The position numbers and the translations under genes were made by a program. 64,000 nucleotides of DNA. Origin: Prevotella sp. (GTDB taxonomy: Bacteria; Bacteroidota; Bacteroidia; Bacteroidales; Bacteroidaceae). The DNA lies in the NCBI GenBank assembly GCA_017619275.1, contig JAFZSR010000053.1, positions 28,836-92,835 on the forward strand. Direction: 5' to 3'. Positions 1 through 9,517 of this stretch are shown piece after piece. The notes beneath the pieces are model-generated. The model searched no databases and was not told where the DNA came from. It saw only the letters and a list, made by a program, of their open reading frames with translations. How positions within the stretch are numbered: the stretch's first letter is position 1; each line of letters starts with the position of its first letter.

Positions 1-351
1 AGTGTTGCAGCAAAGAAAACCCTGGACTGGGTGCTCCAGCACTGGAACTGGCCCACTACCTGGGGCTGGGACTACGGCATGACCGCCATGGCCGCCGCTC
101 GTTTAGGGCAGCCCGACAAGGCCGTAGATGCCCTGCTCATCGACACGCAGAAGAACACCTACCTCAAGAACGGCCACAACTTCCAGACCGCCGACCGCCT
201 GCGCATCTATCTGCCTGGCAATGGTGCCCTGCTCACCGCCATCGCCATGATGTGTGCCGGCTGGGATGGCTGTCAAGACCCCTGCAACCCCGGCTTCCCC
301 AAGGACGGCACGTGGAACGTGCGCTGGGAGGGGCTGCAACGCATGCAATAA
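1..351 (+). CDS. C-terminal end of a glycosidase-like protein (partial)
   Basis: The reading frame is open from the first base and ends at TAA 349-351, so only the last 116 residues are in the window. The fragment is rich in Trp and Gly (HWNWPTTWGWDYGM, then NFQTADRLRIYLPGNGALL and MMCAGWDG), which resembles the end of an (alpha/alpha)6-barrel glycoside hydrolase of the kind found in Bacteroidetes polysaccharide loci. The family cannot be assigned from this piece. It lies 25 bp upstream of a pectate lyase and a pectin methylesterase on the same strand, so a role in removing pectin side chains is a reasonable inference. The first ATG/GTG in frame (GTG 31) is internal, not the true start. Confidence 0.6.
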   Translation, partial: SVAAKKTLDWVLQHWNWPTTWGWDYGMTAMAAARLGQPDKAVDALLIDTQKNTYLKNGHNFQTADRLRIYLPGNGALLTAIAMMCAGWDGCQDPCNPGFPKDGTWNVRWEGLQRMQ

Positions 352-376
352 CGATAACTAACTAAATAAAAAAGAC

Positions 377-2131
377 ATGAAACGAATTCTACTCGCTTTA
401 TCATTCATCGTTTTTCCGTTGTCATTTAGCAGCGTAGCTGCGCAGACCCCCGCCTTCCCCGGTGCCGAGGGTCATGGACGTTTTGTCACGGGCGGCCGTG
501 GCGGCGAGGTGTACCACGTCACCAACCTTAAGGACAGCGGCACTGGCTCGCTGCGCGACGCCGTGAGCAAGTCGAACCGCATCGTCGTCTTCGACGTGGG
601 CGGTATCATCGCCCTCACGAAAGACCTCACTTTCAAGGACAACATCACCATCGCCGGACAGACGGCTCCCTGGCCGGGCATTACCGTGCGCTACTACACC
701 GTGCGTCCCGGTGCCAACAACATCATCCGCTTCATCCGCTTCCGTCGAGGCGAGGAGCAGAATGTGAACGATGGCGCCGATGCCACTTGGCAGCGCGAGA
801 AGAACGGCATCCTGCTCGACCACTGTTCCTTCTCGTGGAGCATCGACGAGCTGGCTTCGTACTACGACAACCGAAACTTCACCATGCAGTGGTGTACGCT
901 GGGCGAGGCCCTGGCCAACCCCGGCCACAGCAAGGGCGAGCACAGCTTTGGCGGCATCTGGGGCGGCAAGGGCGCTTCATTCCACCACAATTTCCTTTGT
1001 CACATGCAGAACCGCGTGCCGCGCTTTTGCGGAGCCCGCTATAACTGGACGGGCTACGACACCTCGCTCTATGGCAGCTCCATCGAAGCCGAGCAGGTGG
1101 ACTTCCGCAACTGCGTGATGTACAACTGGGGCAACGGCAACGGCTGCTATGGCGGCACAGGCGGAGGCAACATCAATATCGTGAACAACTACTACAAAGC
1201 AGGTCCCGCCACCACCAACAGGACGCGAGTGACGCAGGTGAGCGTGGCCACGTCGGGCAATGCCGATGGCTCCCCCTTCATGGGCTACTGCGCCCGTTAC
1301 TACATCAACGGCAACTATGTGACGGCTGCCGGGGCGAATGCCGAGAACTACGACTGGAAGGGCGTCATCTACGACACCGGCACCTCCACCATCGGCGGCG
1401 AGCGCTATTGCCCCGATGCCCAGCATCTCTATGGCACGGGAGCCACTTATGTGAAAAACAGCAGCGGCGTGGACTGTGTGAAGATCAAGCTCGACGAGCC
1501 CGTGCCCACTGGCACCGTCACTACCCATACCGCACAGATGGCCTACGAGAAGGTGCTGGCCTTCGGCGGTGCCTCGCTCTACCGCGATGCCGTAGATGAG
1601 CGTTATATGGATGAAGCCCGCAACGGCACCACCCATTACACGGGTTCGGCCACCAAGTCGGGCGACGGCAAGACCGTGAAGCACCTGCCCGGCATCATCG
1701 ACTTCGTGCGCGACCAGGGCACCTACGAATTGGAGTCGACCGCCCGTCCTGCCGGTTTCGACACCGACCAGGACGGCATGCCCGACGAGTGGGAGACGGC
1801 CAACGGCCTGAACCCCACCAACAAGAGCGACGCCAAGCTCTTCACCCTCGACAGCGACCATAAGTGGTACTGCAACCTGGAAGTCTATCTCAACTCGCTC
1901 GTCGAGCATATTATGAAAGGCGAAAACACCGATGCCCTGACAGCCGTTGACGAGTATTACCCTGCTTGCACGATGCCCGCCTCTGTCGGTGCCGTCAGTC
2001 AGCCGAACAGTCGCACCGAATACTACAATCTGCAAGGCATGCGCATCGGCCGTCCGCAGAAAGGACTGGTCGTCGAGGCCACCGTGCTCAACAACGGCTC
2101 GCGCAGCACGCGCACCGTTGTCGTCAGATAG
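377..2131 (+). CDS. Secreted pectate lyase, PL1-like
   Basis: Predicted to cleave de-methylated homogalacturonan by beta-elimination outside the cytoplasm. A Sec signal peptide covers about residues 1-22 (ends SSVAAQ). The PL1-type start FPGAEGHGRFVTGG follows at about 27, then the beta-helix segment SGTGSLRDAV and IVVFDVGG, and the NRVPRF region at about 212-217 that matches the RxPxxR-like element of the family. A calcium-binding-type loop DTDQDGMPDEWE sits at about 462-473, as in many secreted Bacteroidetes lyases. The last 35 residues begin YNLQGMRIG and resemble a C-terminal export/sorting tail; its final part (NNGSRSTRTVVVR) is longer than in the other proteins here. The start is supported by the signal peptide. 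The next gene, a CE8 esterase, follows by 45 bp and would de-esterify the substrate for this lyase. Confidence 0.88.
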   Translation: MKRILLALSFIVFPLSFSSVAAQTPAFPGAEGHGRFVTGGRGGEVYHVTNLKDSGTGSLRDAVSKSNRIVVFDVGGIIALTKDLTFKDNITIAGQTAPWPGITVRYYTVRPGANNIIRFIRFRRGEEQNVNDGADATWQREKNGILLDHCSFSWSIDELASYYDNRNFTMQWCTLGEALANPGHSKGEHSFGGIWGGKGASFHHNFLCHMQNRVPRFCGARYNWTGYDTSLYGSSIEAEQVDFRNCVMYNWGNGNGCYGGTGGGNINIVNNYYKAGPATTNRTRVTQVSVATSGNADGSPFMGYCARYYINGNYVTAAGANAENYDWKGVIYDTGTSTIGGERYCPDAQHLYGTGATYVKNSSGVDCVKIKLDEPVPTGTVTTHTAQMAYEKVLAFGGASLYRDAVDERYMDEARNGTTHYTGSATKSGDGKTVKHLPGIIDFVRDQGTYELESTARPAGFDTDQDGMPDEWETANGLNPTNKSDAKLFTLDSDHKWYCNLEVYLNSLVEHIMKGENTDALTAVDEYYPACTMPASVGAVSQPNSRTEYYNLQGMRIGRPQKGLVVEATVLNNGSRSTRTVVVR

Positions 2132-2176
2132 AAAACAAACTACATCATTCATAATTAACTAACTAAAATCAACAAG

Positions 2177-5100
2177 ATGAAAAAACAACTATCAAGACTG
2201 AGTGCCCTGTGCATGATGCTGCTATGCAGCGCATGGGGCATGGCCGAAACCATCACGGCCACTTGGGACTTCACCAACGCCGATGTAGTGGCCGCCGTGA
2301 CCGCCCTCTCGGGAACGAATGAAGCTGGTACCATTGAGGCCGTTGAGGCCAACGGCATCCTGCTCACCGTGGAGGCCAACGGACAGACTATCCGCAACAA
2401 TGGCAACAGCATCCAGACGGGCAACGGCGTCGTCTTCAAGGTCCCCGTTCAGAGCAAGAACGACGTAGTGACCGTGACGGGCTATTCCGCCCCCTACTTC
2501 GCCTATTCCATCGCCGGTGTTGATGCCGATGAGGCCATCACCAGCTACACTGCCACTGCTGCCGACGTGGCACAAGGCTTCGTGGAGGTGGTCAACAAAG
2601 GGCAGTATCTCATCGCCATTCAGGTGGTGCAGACCCCTGCGGCTGTTGACGTCAACGCCACTTGGGACTATGCCAACGCCGATGTGATGGCCGAGACCAT
2701 GGCCCTCTCGGGAAGCAACGAGGCTGGCACCGTGAAGGCCGTTGAGGACAATGGCGTGCTGATGACCGTCGAGGCCAACGGCGCCAATTTCCGCAACAAC
2801 GGCAACAACATCCAGGTGCGCTCGGGTGCCGTCTTCAAGATTCCCGTGAAGAACGCTGGCGACATCGTCACTGTGAAAGGCTACCCCAACTACTCCTATT
2901 ACACCATCGGCAGCAACCCCGCCGAGATGACCAACACCAACGACAACCCCGTCACCGAGTACACAGCTACGGTCGTCGATGCCCAGCAGGGCTACGTGGC
3001 TGTTACCTCTACCAACGACAACAACTACTTCCTCTGCCTCTCGGTGCTGCAGAAGGCTCCGCAGGACAAGGTGACGCTCACCGATGAGCCTGCCACCGCC
3101 ACCTTCGCCTTCAATCTGGGCACAGAAGGTCAGACTGCCGACTTCGGCGATGCCGCTCCTTATTTCATCACCAGCAAGGTGACATGGGGTAGTAACCTGA
3201 AGCTGAAGGGCCTCGACAACAAGGGCCTTGGACAGACGCAGTTTGAGCCTTACGAGCAGCAGAATGAGCAGTCAGGGGGCACCGCTGCTGACGAGAGCAA
3301 CGCCATCCGCTTCCTCATCCAGCCTGGCTTCGGCTTTGCCTTCACGCCCACCAAGGTGTCGGTGAAGTGTACCCGCTACGGCACCGACAACGGTCTACTC
3401 GACTTCTCGTGGGAGAACCCCGACAAGACCACCGTTTCGTTGGCCGTTGGCGTGAAGCCCAACCGCGAGAACGGCAACAATCCTGCCAATGCCGATGAGC
3501 AGGGACAGAAGTTCAGTGACCTGACCTACGAGGTGACAGGCGCCACGCCCGCCGAGGGCACCTGCGGTCTGCTCATCAACCTCTACCACCTGCAGAGCGG
3601 TAAGCAGATTGGCTTCTCCGACATCGTCATCGAGGGCTATCTCAACGGCACCGAGAAGGACGTGCCCGTGCTGGCCACCCTCACCATCAACGGACAGGAA
3701 TACACTGCCGCCGAAATCTTCGACACCGCCTACGAGGCCGACTTCGAGCTGTCGAAGGCCGCTCCCATGGTAAGTGCCGAGAATCCCATCACCGCCACCG
3801 CCGCCATTGGCGAGGTGGGCACCATTACCTACGCTGGCGACGACACGCACTGCGTGGTCACCATCCCCATGCTGAGCGAGGGCAACCAGGTGGACTATGT
3901 GCTCAATGTGGTGCAGAAGCCCGACTTCACCCTCTACTACATCAGCCCCGTGGACGGACAGACCGTGATAGCCACGCAGCAGGTGGAGAAGGACGCTCCC
4001 ATCGGCTACTTCCAGGGCGATGCCATGTCGAACTTGGCAATCCCCGAGGGCTACGCCATGCGCGGCTGGTTTGAGCGCAGCGACGGCGGCCGCAAGTACA
4101 CGGTGGCCGACATCGTCACCAAGGACCTTTATCTCTACGGTTACTACACCGAGATTGAAGAGCCCTCTACGTACAAGAAGTATTTCTTTGACTTGACGTC
4201 GCCTACCTTCTACGCCGAAGACCACGAAGCCTTCAATCCCACGGGCGAGGGCTTCTACTACCACGACGGCCAGCATGGCTGGGCCTTCAAGAACGGCAAC
4301 AAGATCGACCTGCTCGTTGGTCCGAAGGCTGTCGTCTCTGTCACCCTCTGCCGCTATGGCAATGCCGACGACATCGTCATCACCGAGAATGGCGAGACCA
4401 TCGGCACGCTGCCCGGCAAGAACAACAACGACACCGACGGCGAGATTGTGGCCTTCAACTACGAGGGCGATGGCGGCACCATCACGCTCAACCTGAACAC
4501 CAGCGGCGAGATGTATCTGCACGCCGTGAAGATTGTGAACATCGCCGAGGTGAATTATGAGAGCCAGGGCGACTGGTACTTCGTGAAGGCTGGCGACGCT
4601 GGCAGCTTCATCGACGTGCTCGAGGTGGTGAACGGCATCAACGCCAGCCCCGACGCCCCGCGCGCCTTCATCTTCCTGCCCGATGGCACCTACGACCTGC
4701 GCCAGACGGTGAAGACCGCCATCAGCGGACACAACATCTCCATCATCGGACAGTCGATGGAGGGCACCATCATCACCACCAAGCCCGACAAGAGCATCGA
4801 AGGACTGGGTAAGGCCGACATGCTCCACAACAGCGGCAGCAACCTCTATCTGCAAGACCTGACGCTGCAGAATGCCCTCGACTACTATGGTGCACTCGGT
4901 GGCGGTCAGTCGGCCGGACGTGCCGCCGTGCTGCAGGATGCCGGTACACGCACCATTGGTAAGAACGTGCGCATGCTCTCCTATCAGGACACCTACTACA
5001 GCTCGAACACCAGCCAGCAGGCCTACTGGGAGGACTGCGACATCCACGGCACCGTCGACTTCATCTGCGGTGGCGGCGACGTGCGCTTCCAGAACACCAC

Positions 5101-5887
5101 CCTCTCGCTGGAGCCACGCGCACTCGATGGCACCGGTAGCCGCACCATCACCGCTCCCACCACCAACACCAACTTCGGCTACGTCTTCGACGGCTGCAAG
5201 GTGGTCGACCTGGCCAATGGCAAGGGCAGCTGGAACTACGGCCGCACCTGGCAGAACCAGCCCATCTGCGTCTATCTGAACACCACCCTCGACGCCAATG
5301 CCCAGAACACCCTCATCGCCTCGCGCTGGATTGAGAAGGGCATGAACAACACCGACCCGAAGCTCTTTGGCGAATACGCTACGAAGAATGCTGCCGGCAA
5401 CGACATCACACCCGCCTCGAACATCATCAACTCCTACGGCGGACAATTCGAGACCATCCTCAGCGCCGAGCAGGCCGACCAGTTTACCTACGACAAGATG
5501 TTCACCGACTGGCGCCCCGCTTATCTGACTGAGCAGATGGATGCCGAAGGTCTTAATCCCGTCTATGCCGACGGTGCTGTCAACTTCGCCCTCGCCGACA
5601 ATGGCATGATTGGATGCGCCATCTTCAAGAACGGCGAGTTTGCAGGTCTCTCCTTCGATGGCCTCTTCAGCATCGCCATTGATCCTGCCACCGACGAGCT
5701 GACCATCCGCGCCATCAACCGCATGGGTGGCTTCGGTCCTGCTGCCCACGTTGGAGGCACCACCGTTGGCATCAACGACGTTCAACGCTCAACGTTCAAC
5801 GTTCAACGTTACAACCTGCAAGGTCAGCGTGTGAGCAAGGCCGAGCATGGCCTTTTCATCATCAACGGCAAGAAGGTGGTGAAGTGA
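2177..5887 (+). CDS. Modular secreted pectin methylesterase (CE8)
   Basis: The 1236-residue protein is far longer than a plain CE8 enzyme (about 300-350). After a signal peptide (about 1-23, ending WGMAE) come two tandem homologous domains (about 24-155 and 157-290), both starting T-W-D-F/Y with NADV, and both containing ALSG(T/S)NEAGT, then RNNGN and VFK(V/I)PV. A beta-sandwich-like region follows (about 300-500), then linker domains, and the CE8 beta-helix at about 800-1130. Catalytic signatures are present: QDTYYSS at about 937 (Asp 938), GTVDFICGG at about 958 (Asp 961), and GRTW at about 1022 in place of the usual LGRPW. A repeat-encoded linker (QRSTFNVQR) joins it to the tail YNLQGQRVSKAEHGLFI. 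It probably removes methanol from pectin for the upstream lyase. Binding roles of the N-terminal repeats are inferred only. Confidence 0.9.
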   Translation: MKKQLSRLSALCMMLLCSAWGMAETITATWDFTNADVVAAVTALSGTNEAGTIEAVEANGILLTVEANGQTIRNNGNSIQTGNGVVFKVPVQSKNDVVTVTGYSAPYFAYSIAGVDADEAITSYTATAADVAQGFVEVVNKGQYLIAIQVVQTPAAVDVNATWDYANADVMAETMALSGSNEAGTVKAVEDNGVLMTVEANGANFRNNGNNIQVRSGAVFKIPVKNAGDIVTVKGYPNYSYYTIGSNPAEMTNTNDNPVTEYTATVVDAQQGYVAVTSTNDNNYFLCLSVLQKAPQDKVTLTDEPATATFAFNLGTEGQTADFGDAAPYFITSKVTWGSNLKLKGLDNKGLGQTQFEPYEQQNEQSGGTAADESNAIRFLIQPGFGFAFTPTKVSVKCTRYGTDNGLLDFSWENPDKTTVSLAVGVKPNRENGNNPANADEQGQKFSDLTYEVTGATPAEGTCGLLINLYHLQSGKQIGFSDIVIEGYLNGTEKDVPVLATLTINGQEYTAAEIFDTAYEADFELSKAAPMVSAENPITATAAIGEVGTITYAGDDTHCVVTIPMLSEGNQVDYVLNVVQKPDFTLYYISPVDGQTVIATQQVEKDAPIGYFQGDAMSNLAIPEGYAMRGWFERSDGGRKYTVADIVTKDLYLYGYYTEIEEPSTYKKYFFDLTSPTFYAEDHEAFNPTGEGFYYHDGQHGWAFKNGNKIDLLVGPKAVVSVTLCRYGNADDIVITENGETIGTLPGKNNNDTDGEIVAFNYEGDGGTITLNLNTSGEMYLHAVKIVNIAEVNYESQGDWYFVKAGDAGSFIDVLEVVNGINASPDAPRAFIFLPDGTYDLRQTVKTAISGHNISIIGQSMEGTIITTKPDKSIEGLGKADMLHNSGSNLYLQDLTLQNALDYYGALGGGQSAGRAAVLQDAGTRTIGKNVRMLSYQDTYYSSNTSQQAYWEDCDIHGTVDFICGGGDVRFQNTTLSLEPRALDGTGSRTITAPTTNTNFGYVFDGCKVVDLANGKGSWNYGRTWQNQPICVYLNTTLDANAQNTLIASRWIEKGMNNTDPKLFGEYATKNAAGNDITPASNIINSYGGQFETILSAEQADQFTYDKMFTDWRPAYLTEQMDAEGLNPVYADGAVNFALADNGMIGCAIFKNGEFAGLSFDGLFSIAIDPATDELTIRAINRMGGFGPAAHVGGTTVGINDVQRSTFNVQRYNLQGQRVSKAEHGLFIINGKKVVK
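5780..5807 (+). repeat. 7-bp tandem repeat (GTTCAAC) in coding sequence
   Basis: Four consecutive 7-bp units, three GTTCAAC and one GCTCAAC, encode the linker just before the C-terminal tail of the CE8 protein. Because 7 is not a multiple of 3, gain or loss of one unit would shift the frame and remove the tail. A related but less regular sequence lies at about 25690-25725 in the GH5-GH43 gene at the same place in the protein. Confidence 0.7.
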
Positions 5888-5959
5888 TGTTCTCCCGCGC
5901 AGGGCGAAAGGCCAAATGGCGCAGATGAACGCCACTTAGCCGGCGTCTACGCTAAAACC

Positions 5960-6008
5960 GCAGAGGCACAGGGCTTTTATAATCAAAGCCGCTGTGCCTC
6001 TGCTTTTT
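5960..6008 (+). terminator. Intrinsic terminator after the CE8 gene
   Basis: A 12-bp perfect stem (5960-5971 with 5992-6003) is extended by GGCTT/AAGCC with a one-base bulge and is followed by TTTTT. It lies between convergent genes (CE8 on +, hsdR on -). The minus-strand side has only a weak T-run, so it mainly serves the plus strand. Confidence 0.8.
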
Positions 6009-6047
6009 GTTGATGGCCGTCTGCCGACGAGCGCGAACGCCACGATG

Positions 6048-9000
6048 TCAGACTGCCAACTTGAAAGTAAAGACCTCCTGTTCCTGTAGTTGGGGCTGTT
6101 CGGTAACCTTACGCACATAGTCGCGCAGAAGATGGCGCCACTCGTTACCCTTCATGCTGAAGTATCTTTCTTGGAACTGTTTTTGGCACTCCACGACAAT
6201 CTGCATAATGGTTGTGCCTTCGTCCAGTGCCATCATATTATGCACCAAACGGCGTACCTCATCGTCCTTTTCCACATCCTCCAGCATAGAGCCCTGTGGC
6301 ACTAAGCGAATCTCTTCGGCTTTCTTGTTCTTCTTCGGTTTGGGGATGCTGAGCGAAACCGAATCCGAAGTTCCAAGGAACCTCTGCAGATAGGCTTTCA
6401 GGCGGTCGATCACCGTCTGCTTCTTCTGCCCACTTTCGGGCAGGAAGGGGTTGGTGGGCGGCAGTATGCGGGCAATGCCGGTGCCTTTCTCGGCGACGTA
6501 TCCATCCATGAAGGCCCGCTGCATGAAAGCCCTCGTCTCGTCGGGCTTCAGCTGTTCCTCGCTGATGATGTTCTCCAGCTGCTCGCGTTTTTCCTGCTCA
6601 ATATACTGCTCCCACTGCGAGCCAACATCGCCGCCGCGCTCAGGCGTCATCCGCTCAATGAAGCGCTCTATCAGCTCGCGCTTGTCGCGCAGGTCGGGGC
6701 TGGCATCCATCTGCTTGCGCAGCTTCACGATGATTTCCTTGTCCTGGCAGTTCGTGTCGTGATACTGCTGCACCAGCATCAGTATGTGGTGAATGTTGAT
6801 TTGCACCTGCTTCACCAGCTCCATCTCAAACACCAGGTCGTCGGCGATGCCCTCGCGCTCGGTGGCGTGTGGCCCGGGGTGGATTCGATCGTAGATATTG
6901 TTGTACCATCCCAGATAGTCTTGCCAGCGCATCTCGTCCACCAGCTTTGCCTCGTCGGTGAAGTCGTCGAAGGCGGCCAGAATGTTTCTCACCCGAAGCA
7001 GTTCGCCCATCAGCCCGATGAAGGCCTTCGTCGATTCCTCGTCCTTGATGTTGGACAGCTGTTCCACGGGGTATTGCTCCAGCAGCCGATGCACCAGCAC
7101 GGTGTAAGGCTCGTGTATATGGCCGCGCTCGTCCTCATAGCCCTTGCTGTAGTATTCCTCGTAGCTCTTCATGAACACCAGCCCCGAGGCATTTTCGTCG
7201 CCAAAGATGGCCAGGCTCTTATTCGTGGCCTCCTCCAGGTTGCGGAAGCAGACGATGTTTCCACAGGTTTTCACGGCATTCAGGATGCGGTTGGTGCGGC
7301 TGTAGGCCTGCAGCAGTCCGTGCAGCTTCAGGTTCTTGTCCACCCACAGCGTGTTCAGCGTCTTCGCGTCGAAGCCCGTCAGGAACATGCCCACCACGAT
7401 GAGCAGGTCTATCTCCTTCCGTTTCATGCGCAGCGACACGTCTTTATAGTACGACTGGAAGGCCTCGCCATCGGTCGAGAAGTTGGTGTTGGGTGTCCAC
7501 ATCTGGTTGTAGTCGCCGATGGCAGCGTCCAGCGCGTCGCGGCTCAGCGGGTCGGGTGGTGTGCCCACGTCCTCGGGGTTCTCGTCCTCGCCCAGTCCCC
7601 ACTCGTCGCTCTCGGCTTCGTTGGCGTTGTAGGTGAAGATGGTAGCCACGCGCAGCTGTGGCATCCCTGCCTCCTGCATCTGCCGTTTGAACTCGTTGTA
7701 GTACATGATGGCCGACTTCACCGAGTCCACGGCCAGTATCGAGTTGAACTTGCCGCAGGTCTTCTCGGCAAAGTGTTCCAGAATGTAGCGTGTCACTATT
7801 CGGATGCGCTGCGGGTGGTGCAGTGCCTCGTCGGTGTCGATGCCCCACACCTGCTTGCGCTCCACGTTGTCCTTCATCCGCATGGTGCTATTGTAGTCTA
7901 CGTGGAAGCGCAGCACGTTCTTGTCGCGGATGGCGTTGATGATGGTGTAGGTGTGCAGCGCCCGCGTGGGTTTGCCGTCTTGGTCGGGCTCGCCGCCAAA
8001 CAGCTGTGCGGTGGTGGAGTATTTGCTGCCCGCGCTGGTGTTGACGGCGAAGATGGGGGTGCCCGTGAAACCAAACATCAGGAATTTCTTCACGCGCTTC
8101 ACTATGAGCTTGTGCATGTCGCCAAACTGCGAGCGGTGGCACTCGTCGAAGATGAGCACGATGTTCTCCTTTGTCAGCACCTCGCGCAGCTGCTCGTCCT
8201 GGTCGTAGAACTTGGGCTTCATCAGGTTCGAGAGCTTCTGTATGGTGGTGATGATGATATGCGCCTCGGGGTCTTTCAGCTGGCGCAGCAGGATGCGTGC
8301 CGACGAGTTCGAGTTGGCGCAGTTGGGCTCAAAGTTGTCATACTCCTTCATCGTCTGGTAGTCCAGGTCCTTGCGGTCCACCACGAAGAGCACCTTGCTG
8401 ATGCCCTCCATGCGTGCGGCCAGCTGCGCCGTCTTGAACGAGGTGAGCGTCTTGCCGCTGCCCGTGGTGTGCCAGATGTAGCCGCCCGCGCGGATGGTGC
8501 CCTGCCAGCGGTTGTTCAGCGCCGTTTGTATGCGCTGCAGAATCTTCTCCGTGGCCGCTATCTGGTAGGGGCGCATCACCAGCAGCTGCTTGTCGACGTT
8601 GAACACGCAGTATTTCGTCAGCACGTTCAGCAGCGTGTGCTTGGCGAAGAAGGTGGTGGTGAAGTCGCGCAGGTCAGTGAGCAGCGTGTTCTCCTGGTCG
8701 GTCCAGTACGAGGTGAACTCAAAGGTCTGCCCGCCCGTCTTGTGGCGGCGTGGTCCGCCCATGTTCTCCTGCTCCTTGGCATAGCGCGTGGTGTTGGAGT
8801 AGTATTTCGTCTCGGTGCCGTTGCTGATGACGAAGATTTGCACAAAGTCGAACATCGCCCGGCCAGCCCAGAACGAATCGCGCTGGTAGCGGCTGATTTG
8901 GTTGAACGCCTCCTTGATGTTAACGCCCCTGCGTTTCAGCTCAATATGCACCATAGGCAAACCGTTCACCAGTATCGTCACGTCGTAGCGGGTTTTGTGG

Positions 9001-9437
9001 GCACCGCCCTCCACCTCATACTGGTTGATTACCTGCAGACGGTTGTTGAAGACGTTCTGCTTGTCTATCAGTCGAATGTTCTTCGTCTGCCCGTTGTCCA
9101 TCACGAGGTCGATAATCCAGCCCTTTCCTTGAATCATCTCCGTCTTGTTCTGGATGGTCATCTGCTCGTTGCTTATCTTTGGCAGCAGCCGCGCCCACTC
9201 CGCATCGCTCAGCGTCACGTCGTTCAGCAGCTCCAGTTGTCGCCGCAGGTTGCGCAGTAGTCCAGCCTCGTCAACCACCTGCCGCGCATAGTCATAGCCC
9301 TGGGCCACCAGCTGGCTGATGAAAGCCGCCTCCAGCTTCGCCTCGCTTTGGTAGCCTCCGTCCGGCTTCGCCTCCACATCGTAGTGGGCCGCCACCGTCT
9401 GGTGCTCCTGTTCAACGATGATTTTGTAGTCGTCCAT
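6048..9437 (-). CDS. hsdR: Type I restriction enzyme R subunit
   Basis: Motor and nuclease subunit of a type I restriction-modification complex: with HsdM and HsdS it translocates unmethylated DNA using ATP and then cuts it. The 1129-residue length is normal. Visible motifs are the PD-(D/E)xK nuclease at about 152-168 (Asp 152, then IELK), Walker A TTGSGKT at about 325-331, the DEAD-type box DECH at about 432 and motif III GFTGTP shortly after. The N-terminal nuclease, central helicase and C-terminal assembly region follow the EcoR124-like order. It lies downstream of hsdM and hsdS on the same strand but is separated from hsdS by an oppositely oriented toxin-antitoxin pair. No good promoter was seen directly upstream of the start, so read-through from the hsdM promoter is possible. 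Confidence 0.95.
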   Translation of the reverse strand: MDDYKIIVEQEHQTVAAHYDVEAKPDGGYQSEAKLEAAFISQLVAQGYDYARQVVDEAGLLRNLRRQLELLNDVTLSDAEWARLLPKISNEQMTIQNKTEMIQGKGWIIDLVMDNGQTKNIRLIDKQNVFNNRLQVINQYEVEGGAHKTRYDVTILVNGLPMVHIELKRRGVNIKEAFNQISRYQRDSFWAGRAMFDFVQIFVISNGTETKYYSNTTRYAKEQENMGGPRRHKTGGQTFEFTSYWTDQENTLLTDLRDFTTTFFAKHTLLNVLTKYCVFNVDKQLLVMRPYQIAATEKILQRIQTALNNRWQGTIRAGGYIWHTTGSGKTLTSFKTAQLAARMEGISKVLFVVDRKDLDYQTMKEYDNFEPNCANSNSSARILLRQLKDPEAHIIITTIQKLSNLMKPKFYDQDEQLREVLTKENIVLIFDECHRSQFGDMHKLIVKRVKKFLMFGFTGTPIFAVNTSAGSKYSTTAQLFGGEPDQDGKPTRALHTYTIINAIRDKNVLRFHVDYNSTMRMKDNVERKQVWGIDTDEALHHPQRIRIVTRYILEHFAEKTCGKFNSILAVDSVKSAIMYYNEFKRQMQEAGMPQLRVATIFTYNANEAESDEWGLGEDENPEDVGTPPDPLSRDALDAAIGDYNQMWTPNTNFSTDGEAFQSYYKDVSLRMKRKEIDLLIVVGMFLTGFDAKTLNTLWVDKNLKLHGLLQAYSRTNRILNAVKTCGNIVCFRNLEEATNKSLAIFGDENASGLVFMKSYEEYYSKGYEDERGHIHEPYTVLVHRLLEQYPVEQLSNIKDEESTKAFIGLMGELLRVRNILAAFDDFTDEAKLVDEMRWQDYLGWYNNIYDRIHPGPHATEREGIADDLVFEMELVKQVQINIHHILMLVQQYHDTNCQDKEIIVKLRKQMDASPDLRDKRELIERFIERMTPERGGDVGSQWEQYIEQEKREQLENIISEEQLKPDETRAFMQRAFMDGYVAEKGTGIARILPPTNPFLPESGQKKQTVIDRLKAYLQRFLGTSDSVSLSIPKPKKNKKAEEIRLVPQGSMLEDVEKDDEVRRLVHNMMALDEGTTIMQIVVECQKQFQERYFSMKGNEWRHLLRDYVRKVTEQPQLQEQEVFTFKLAV

Positions 9438-9460
9438 GATTCAATTATTACTCGTTTTTA

Positions 9461-9491
9461 TTTGTCGTTTCAGAAAATATGCTTAATTTTG
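9461..9491 (+). promoter_or_regulatory. Promoter of the toxin-antitoxin pair
   Basis: TTTG at 9461-9464, a 19-bp spacer and TAATTTTG at 9484-9491 match the Bacteroidetes -33/-7 consensus exactly. The predicted transcription start is near 9498. An ATG at 9479 lies upstream of this box and so cannot be the antitoxin start. Confidence 0.8.
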
Positions 9492-9517
9492 CAACGGAAT
9501 CGAAAACTGATGTAGTT

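Noticed and set aside
3395-5785. 796-codon open frame on the minus strand inside the CE8 gene
   Set aside because: Shadow frame caused by GC-rich third positions. The translation is Val/Gly/His-rich with no domain, and the plus-strand gene is clearly real.
6759-9260. 833-codon open frame on the plus strand opposite hsdR
   Set aside because: Same effect; hsdR motifs are unambiguous on the minus strand.
9479-9517. N-terminal extension of the antitoxin from ATG 9479
   Set aside because: The promoter -7 box at 9484-9491 lies inside the extension, so it cannot be transcribed as part of that mRNA.
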